From: Segatella copri | GTDB lineage: Bacteria > Bacteroidota > Bacteroidia > Bacteroidales > Bacteroidaceae | Assembly: GCF_002224675.1 (NCBI RefSeq) | Contig: NZ_NMPZ01000002.1 | Location: forward strand, 124,001-188,000 | DNA: 64,000 nucleotides | Reading direction: 5' to 3' | In this document: one piece after another, positions 59,309 to 64,000 of the stretch | How the letters are laid out: the number at the start of each line of letters is the position of its first letter | Position numbering within the stretch: the first letter of the stretch is position 1 | Made by a program: the position numbers and the translations under genes | Notes under the pieces: model-generated | Seen by the model: the letters and a program-made list of their open reading frames with translations, nothing else | Told to the model about the DNA's origin: nothing | Databases searched by the model: none

Positions 59309-59341
59309 AGCATCTCACCATACTCTTTTTGGTGAGATGCT
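59309..59341 (+). promoter_or_regulatory. Intercistronic hairpin between imelysin and dihaem genes
   Basis: AGCATCTCACC (59309-59319) and GGTGAGATGCT (59331-59341) form a perfect 11-bp stem. The T run lies in the loop, not behind the stem, so it is more likely an mRNA stability or partial stop element. Confidence 0.6.
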
Positions 59342-59389
59342 ATTCTGCGCTAAACGAGAAAATAAAACATTATAAAACAGAATAACATT

Positions 59390-61147
59390 ATGATTTATCA
59401 AAGAATTAGCAAAATGTTATTGCTCGGCTTGCTTGTTTTGCCTTTGGCATCATGCTCCGATGATAACAATGTGGTAAACAATGACAAGTTAAATGGTGAC
59501 TCTCAGTTTGGTAAGGCAAACGATGTTTTTGAGGCATCAGAATGGTATCCAGGTGGCGAACTTGGAACTGACGAAGGTATGAGTTATTCGGCAGAAACAC
59601 CAGCTACCACCAACCAGGGATTGTCAAACAGTTTCAACAAAGGTGAGGATTTCTTCGAGCACCTTTACACTATCACAGAGGCTCCACGTAAGGGTCTTGG
59701 CCCAGCTTGGGTTCGCAGCAGCTGTATCCACTGCCATCCTAACTATGGTCATGGTAAGTTCCAGAACCAGTATCAGGCAGACCAGTTTGGCAACGGCTAT
59801 CTGCTCGTAATTTATCACCCTACAGCAGGTACTACCGCTGACGGAAAGCCTTACGCAGCAAACAGCTACATATCTGAGGTTACAGGTATGCCACAGACCA
59901 AGGCAATGACTCCATTCTCTGCTCCTGTCGACGAGAAGCAAATGACCATTCAGTGGAATGAGGTTACAGCCATGCCTAGCGGTTTGGCTATGAAGTTCCC
60001 TAAGGATGGCGAGACTTTTGCTTTGCAGTATCCAGAGGTTACTATCCCTCAGTCTGCATTCAATACCAATCCTAAGCCAGACAACTATGAAGTACGTTTG
60101 GAATCAACCATCGGTATCTATGGTACAGGCTTGCTTGATGCCATCGACCAGGATGATATGAAGAAGGTTTATCAGGATGAGGCGAAACACGTAGAGTTGA
60201 ACCCTGCCATGTGGGACAAGACTGCTAACGATTGGGCTTCAACTGCCTGGTACAAGTTGGCAGATGGAACCAAGATGGTGAAGAAGTTTACCTATGCCAT
60301 GACCCGTGCTTCCCTGCAGGATGGTCCAGGTGCTAACGCCATCTGGAACATTACCAACGTAACACGTTCCGATCGTCATTACCTCTATACCACTCCAGCC
60401 TGGGCAAAGTATCAGAGCGAAGACCCAGAAGTAATTAGCTATATCAAGAAGCATGGTGCTGACGAATCTTCTGTACTCCACCCATACTATGCAGATGGAA
60501 CTGACGAAGGTATCAAGGAGAGAGTAAACGAGATTCTGAGCTGTAACAATGCAGCCAAGTCAGCTACTTTTGAGAAGTACCTCCTCAAGGGTGCTCCTTA
60601 CAATAGTGAGGAAGAGATGAGCGACAAGGATTACTATGACTTCATGGTTTGGCACCGTGGTCTAGCTGTTCCTGCAGCCCGTAACCTCGACAACGCACAG
60701 GTTCAGGAAGGTAAGAAGCTCTTCACCCAGTGGGGTTGCGCTACTTGCCACAAGCCATCATGGAAGACTGGTTCTGACAACTATTGGGTAGATAATGCTA
60801 TCAAGGCTTACGCCAAGAGCATAGGTCAGGATCCTAACACCATGTTGCCAAAGTATCCAAACCAGACTATTTATCCATACACCGACTTGGTACAGCACCG
60901 TCTGTTCATGGCTAACGACATCCGCACAGGATGGTGCCGCACTACTCCACTCTGGGGACGTGGTTTGTCAAGCATGTTGACTGGTCGCAGCGACCGTTTG
61001 CACGACTGCCGTGCCCGCAACGTAGTAGAGGCTATCATGTGGCACTGCTATGATCAGCGCAGCGATGCATACAAATCAGCACTCAACTTCTACAATGCAA
61101 CCAAGGAAGAGCGTGATGCTGTAGTGGCATTCATCAATGCTATCTAA
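59390..61147 (+). CDS. Dihaem oxidoreductase-like lipoprotein (DHOR / COG3488 family)
   Basis: The 585-residue lipoprotein has lipobox LASC (Cys22). It has two c-type haem sites, CIHCH at residues 112-116 and CATCH at 450-454. A large middle region holds the conserved SGLAMKFPKDG and LRIPP-like family parts, and the C-terminal TGWCRTTPLWGRGLSSMLTG block is typical. The family (thiol oxidoreductase/dihaem peroxidase-like) often accompanies imelysin and may reduce or oxidise iron during uptake. Haem attachment needs a cytochrome c assembly system, which the next gene provides. Confidence 0.9.
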   Translation: MIYQRISKMLLLGLLVLPLASCSDDNNVVNNDKLNGDSQFGKANDVFEASEWYPGGELGTDEGMSYSAETPATTNQGLSNSFNKGEDFFEHLYTITEAPRKGLGPAWVRSSCIHCHPNYGHGKFQNQYQADQFGNGYLLVIYHPTAGTTADGKPYAANSYISEVTGMPQTKAMTPFSAPVDEKQMTIQWNEVTAMPSGLAMKFPKDGETFALQYPEVTIPQSAFNTNPKPDNYEVRLESTIGIYGTGLLDAIDQDDMKKVYQDEAKHVELNPAMWDKTANDWASTAWYKLADGTKMVKKFTYAMTRASLQDGPGANAIWNITNVTRSDRHYLYTTPAWAKYQSEDPEVISYIKKHGADESSVLHPYYADGTDEGIKERVNEILSCNNAAKSATFEKYLLKGAPYNSEEEMSDKDYYDFMVWHRGLAVPAARNLDNAQVQEGKKLFTQWGCATCHKPSWKTGSDNYWVDNAIKAYAKSIGQDPNTMLPKYPNQTIYPYTDLVQHRLFMANDIRTGWCRTTPLWGRGLSSMLTGRSDRLHDCRARNVVEAIMWHCYDQRSDAYKSALNFYNATKEERDAVVAFINAI

Positions 61148-61174
61148 GCCTTTACAAGAAGAAACAAAAATAAG

Positions 61175-61215
61175 AAAAGCTGCCAGGCTATCAAAAGCAT
61201 TTGGCAGCTTTTTTT
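61175..61215 (+). terminator. Terminator after the dihaem gene
   Basis: AAAAGCTGCCA (61175-61185) and TGGCAGCTTTT (61202-61212) form a perfect 11-bp stem ending in a run of seven T. Confidence 0.9.
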
Positions 61216-61245
61216 ATCAGAATCTACAAATATACGGATTATCTC

Positions 61246-61276
61246 TTGCTCGTCTCCGAATAATATCGTATTTTTG
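61246..61276 (+). promoter_or_regulatory. ccsBA promoter
   Basis: TTG (61246-61248), a 20-base spacer and TATTTTTG (61269-61276) fit the consensus, 32 bases before the start codon. Confidence 0.65.
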
Positions 61277-61308
61277 CAACGGAAATTCTATCAAGATTCC
61301 AACTAAGT

Positions 61309-63573
61309 ATGGTTAAAAAGATTATATTCATTCTTTACATCCTTGTGCTCGTATGCATGGCAGCCGCCACCATCGTGGAGAAAAGCCAGGGCACGGATTA
61401 TGCCCATGCCCACTACTATGGGGCATGGTGGTTCATTCTTATCTGGGCAGTACTTGCTGCCCTCGGTGCTTTCTACATCATAAAAAGAAAAGTGAAGTGC
61501 GCTTCTACGCTGTCACTCCATCTCTCCTTCATCATCATCCTTGCCGGGGCATTGCTCACACATATATCGGCTAAACGGGGTATGATTCATCTGCGCATCG
61601 GTCAGCCTACGGATACTTATATGGCTCAGGATGAAGAGCAGGGTATGAAGGAAGAGAAACTCCCTTTCTCGCTCTGCCTGCAGAAGTTTGAAGCGAAGAT
61701 GCATGATGGTACCAACGCCGTGGCTGACTATTCTTCAAAATTCACCGTAATAGACGGAGATGGTAAGAGCGAAGGCGAAGTTTCGATGAACAACATATAT
61801 TCCCACCGGTCTTACCGTCTTTATCAGTCATCTTACGATGAAGACGGCAAGGGAAGCGTGCTCGCTATCAATGCCGATCCATACGGCATACCAGTCACCT
61901 ATACTGGCTATGCGCTGCTCTTCATCTCCCTCGTATGGATGCTCTTCGACCCTAAGGGCGGTTATCGCAAACTACTGAAGAGTCCTTTGCTCAAGAAGGG
62001 AGCCTTGATAACAGCACTCATCCTCAGCATGGGCAATATACAGACACTGCATGCAGAATCTGCAACAGGCAATCTCCAAAATGCTGTATTGCCAAAGGAA
62101 ACTGCAGAGAAGTTTGGCGAGCTTCATATTCTCTACAACGACCGCATCTGTCCGGTACAGACCTTTGCCCTCGATTTCTGCAAGAAGATATATGGAGCCA
62201 GGAGCTATCAGGGATTGACTGCAGAACAGGTACTCTCCGGTTGGGTATTCTATGGAAATACTTGGGCAAACGAGCCTTTCATTAAGATCAAGAGCGGAGA
62301 AATGAAAACAGCGATGAATCTGCCTGACTATGCTTCGCTCAATACTTTCTTCAATCGTGAGATGGGTGGCTATACCATCGGACAGTATGTTCAGGAATAC
62401 TATAATGGTCAGCAGGACAAGTTCCATCAGCAAGCCGCCGATATCGATGGCAAGATACAAATCATCATGGAATTGCGAGAAGGTATCTCATTGAAAGTTC
62501 TTCCTTACACCTTCACCAAGAATGTGAAGGCTACCAAGGATCATTCATTCATCAAGGCTGGCACTACCACGTGGTTTTCACCTGTAGATAAGTTGCCACA
62601 GGCCGTGGAGCACCAGCATGCGCTCTATATCAGGAATGTATTCTCTCTGCTGAATGGTGATGTAAAGGCAGGCAATACGAGCCGTGTAAACGAGTTCTTC
62701 GTCAAGATGAAGAAATATCAGGAGGTTAGTAGCGGTAATTCGCTGCCAACAGCTACACAGTATAAGGCAGAACGCATCAATAATGCCTTTCCTTTTGCAA
62801 CTATTCTCTTCATGGCAAACCTCACACTGGGCTTCATTGCCCTCTTCTACACCATCTATCGCATGACGAAGAAGAGAGAAATCAAGGTATTGAACATCGC
62901 TTTGCCTATCCTGCTTGGCGTATCCTTCCTTGCCTTAACCTTCGGATTGGCATTGAGATGGATTATCAGCGGCAACATACCTATGTCTAACGGATATGAA
63001 AGTATGCTAACTGCAGCCTGGTTCGTGATGCTTATCAGTATTCTGATGCAGTTGCGCATCCGCATCGTGATGGTATTCGGCTTCCTGATTTCAGGATTCT
63101 TCCTTCTGGTAAGCCATATCAACCAGATGGATCCTGCTATCGGACAGATGATGCCGGTATTGAACAGTCCGTTACTCAGCATCCATGTCAGCATCATCAT
63201 GATGAGCTACGCACTGCTATCCTTGACTTTCATCTGTGGCATCATGGGTATCTGCATGCGCTCTCATGGCGACGAACTGCGGGATTTAAGCCGTCTCTTC
63301 CTCTACCCTGCCCTCACCACGATGGGGTTCGGCATCTTCATCGGAGCCATCTGGGCTAACGTGAGCTGGGGTAATTACTGGAGTTGGGATAGCAAGGAGA
63401 CGTGGGCGCTCATCACCTTTATGATATATGCCGTAGTAGTGCATACGCAGAGCCTGCCTGTTTTCCGCAAGCCGCTGGTGTATCACATCTACATCACCCT
63501 AGCCTTCCTGAGTATCGCCATGACCTACTTCGGTGTGAACTATTTCCTCACGGGCATGCACTCTTATGCATAG
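61309..63573 (+). CDS. Fused cytochrome c assembly protein CcsBA (system II)
   Basis: The 754-residue membrane protein fuses a ResB/CcsB-like N-terminal half (helices near residues 5-22, 38-55, 65-85 and 195-215, then a periplasmic domain of about 250 residues) to a CcsA-like C-terminal half with six or more helices. The haem-handling WWD-type block is WGNYWSWDSKETWALI near residue 687, with flanking histidines in SHINQMD and HTQSLP for haem ligation. It exports haem and attaches it to CxxCH sites, so it can mature the dihaem protein encoded just upstream. It has its own promoter. Confidence 0.9.
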   Translation: MVKKIIFILYILVLVCMAAATIVEKSQGTDYAHAHYYGAWWFILIWAVLAALGAFYIIKRKVKCASTLSLHLSFIIILAGALLTHISAKRGMIHLRIGQPTDTYMAQDEEQGMKEEKLPFSLCLQKFEAKMHDGTNAVADYSSKFTVIDGDGKSEGEVSMNNIYSHRSYRLYQSSYDEDGKGSVLAINADPYGIPVTYTGYALLFISLVWMLFDPKGGYRKLLKSPLLKKGALITALILSMGNIQTLHAESATGNLQNAVLPKETAEKFGELHILYNDRICPVQTFALDFCKKIYGARSYQGLTAEQVLSGWVFYGNTWANEPFIKIKSGEMKTAMNLPDYASLNTFFNREMGGYTIGQYVQEYYNGQQDKFHQQAADIDGKIQIIMELREGISLKVLPYTFTKNVKATKDHSFIKAGTTTWFSPVDKLPQAVEHQHALYIRNVFSLLNGDVKAGNTSRVNEFFVKMKKYQEVSSGNSLPTATQYKAERINNAFPFATILFMANLTLGFIALFYTIYRMTKKREIKVLNIALPILLGVSFLALTFGLALRWIISGNIPMSNGYESMLTAAWFVMLISILMQLRIRIVMVFGFLISGFFLLVSHINQMDPAIGQMMPVLNSPLLSIHVSIIMMSYALLSLTFICGIMGICMRSHGDELRDLSRLFLYPALTTMGFGIFIGAIWANVSWGNYWSWDSKETWALITFMIYAVVVHTQSLPVFRKPLVYHIYITLAFLSIAMTYFGVNYFLTGMHSYA

Positions 63574-63627
63574 ATAGAATCTATGAAATAATAGCCATAA
63601 TCTTTCGTTTATCTATCATAAAAGCCG

Positions 63628-63635
63628 TATCTTTG
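63628..63635 (+). promoter_or_regulatory. Promoter -7 element before the C_GCAxxG_C_C gene
   Basis: TATCTTTG lies 29 bases before the ATG at 63664. The -33 element is weak. Confidence 0.5.
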
Positions 63636-63663
63636 CAGCAAATTTCAAATAAACAAGATTAAA

Positions 63664-64000
63664 ATGGAAACAAGAAAAGAAGTTGCAGCAGAAAAGAAGC
63701 GTTGTGGATCTCATAACTGTACCCAGGCAGTGGTTTGTACCTATTATGATTATACAGGTATCGACGAAGATACCCTCAAGAATGTGGGCAATGCCTTTGC
63801 AGCAGGAATGGGAAATATGGAAGGAACCTGCGGTGCCCTCGTAGGAGCAGGTGTGATATTGGGTCTTGCCACCAAGGATAAGGCAAAGGCTATCAAGGCG
63901 ATGCGACAGATTATGACCCAATTCCAGCAGCGCAACGGAGCTACCCAGTGCAGGCTTCTCAAGGGCGTAGGTACGGGAAAGGTCCTCAGAGAATGCCCGC
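63664..64000 (+). CDS. C_GCAxxG_C_C family protein (cut by window edge)
   Basis: The first 112 codons are present. The spaced cysteines and glycines fit the family: CGSHNCTQAVV near residues 14-24, then an AAGMGNMEGTCGALVGAGVILGL block, and a later Cys in TQCRLLKG and ECP. Members are small redox or metal-binding proteins of unknown role, sometimes next to electron-transfer genes. There is no signal peptide. The C-terminus is outside the window. Confidence 0.85.
   Translation, partial: METRKEVAAEKKRCGSHNCTQAVVCTYYDYTGIDEDTLKNVGNAFAAGMGNMEGTCGALVGAGVILGLATKDKAKAIKAMRQIMTQFQQRNGATQCRLLKGVGTGKVLRECP

Noticed and set aside
1..64000. tRNA, rRNA or tmRNA genes
   Set aside because: I looked for tRNA-like cloverleaf ends and rRNA signatures in the intergenic regions and found none.

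Overview
The window looks like chromosomal DNA of a Bacteroidota member, most likely Prevotellaceae close to Segatella (Prevotella) copri. The grounds are: many promoters with the Bacteroidota form TTTG-N19/20-TAnnTTTG and almost no classical -35/-10 boxes; FimA/Mfa1-type lipoprotein fimbrillins; a complex I operon without nuoE, nuoF and nuoG; a mannan cluster with mannosylglucose phosphorylase and cellobiose 2-epimerase; and Bacteroidota-restricted families (smalltalk protein, DUF4248, DUF4250, DUF4369, PD-(D/E)XK Rpn-type transposases). The genus is inferred; no rRNA or tRNA gene was seen.

1-7.7 kb is housekeeping: a truncated membrane protein at the left edge, a stand-alone MetH reactivation domain overlapping pyrC, a DUF4369 lipoprotein, a DivIC/FtsB-like division protein divergent from dnaX, and a serine hydrolase. 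7.7-16.3 kb is a surface-structure locus: a deleted Rpn transposase, a membrane-anchored AraC-type regulator broken at a run of eight G, a small membrane protein, an OmpA-like barrel protein, a FimB/Mfa2-like lipoprotein and four fimbrillin-type lipoproteins.

16.3-31.8 kb is accessory DNA. It holds two intact Rpn-type PD-(D/E)XK genes, four copies of a REP-like hairpin, MITE-like palindromes, a truncated DUF4160/DUF2442 pair, a DUF4143 ATPase, a replication-initiator module (amidase, smalltalk, HU, an array of 22-bp repeats, a structured leader, rep, DUF4248), a GNAT toxin-antitoxin-like pair, a LytS/LytTR two-component system with outer membrane and lipoprotein neighbours, a second 22-bp repeat array, yitT and an internally deleted yitT remnant.

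31.9-42.0 kb is the complex I operon nuoA-B-CD-H-I-J-K-L-M-N, transcribed leftward from about 42.07 kb to a strong terminator at 31.85 kb. 42.3-43.5 kb carries two tandem deoxynucleoside kinases. 43.7-50.1 kb is a leftward mannan utilisation operon: CE7 esterase, GH26 mannanase, GH130 phosphorylase, GPH transporter, cellobiose 2-epimerase. It is followed upstream by a BadF-type sugar kinase.

51.5-54.5 kb reads rightward: kdsA and kdsD for Kdo synthesis, then an exported phospholipase D-like protein. Two regulators with nearly identical LuxR-type HTH domains converge on a shared terminator at 55.27 kb; one carries RIC/ScdA-like and hemerythrin domains. Divergent from it, behind a folded leader RNA, is an iron/haem-linked operon: porin, imelysin, dihaem cytochrome and CcsBA cytochrome c assembly protein. 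A C_GCAxxG_C_C family gene runs off the right edge.
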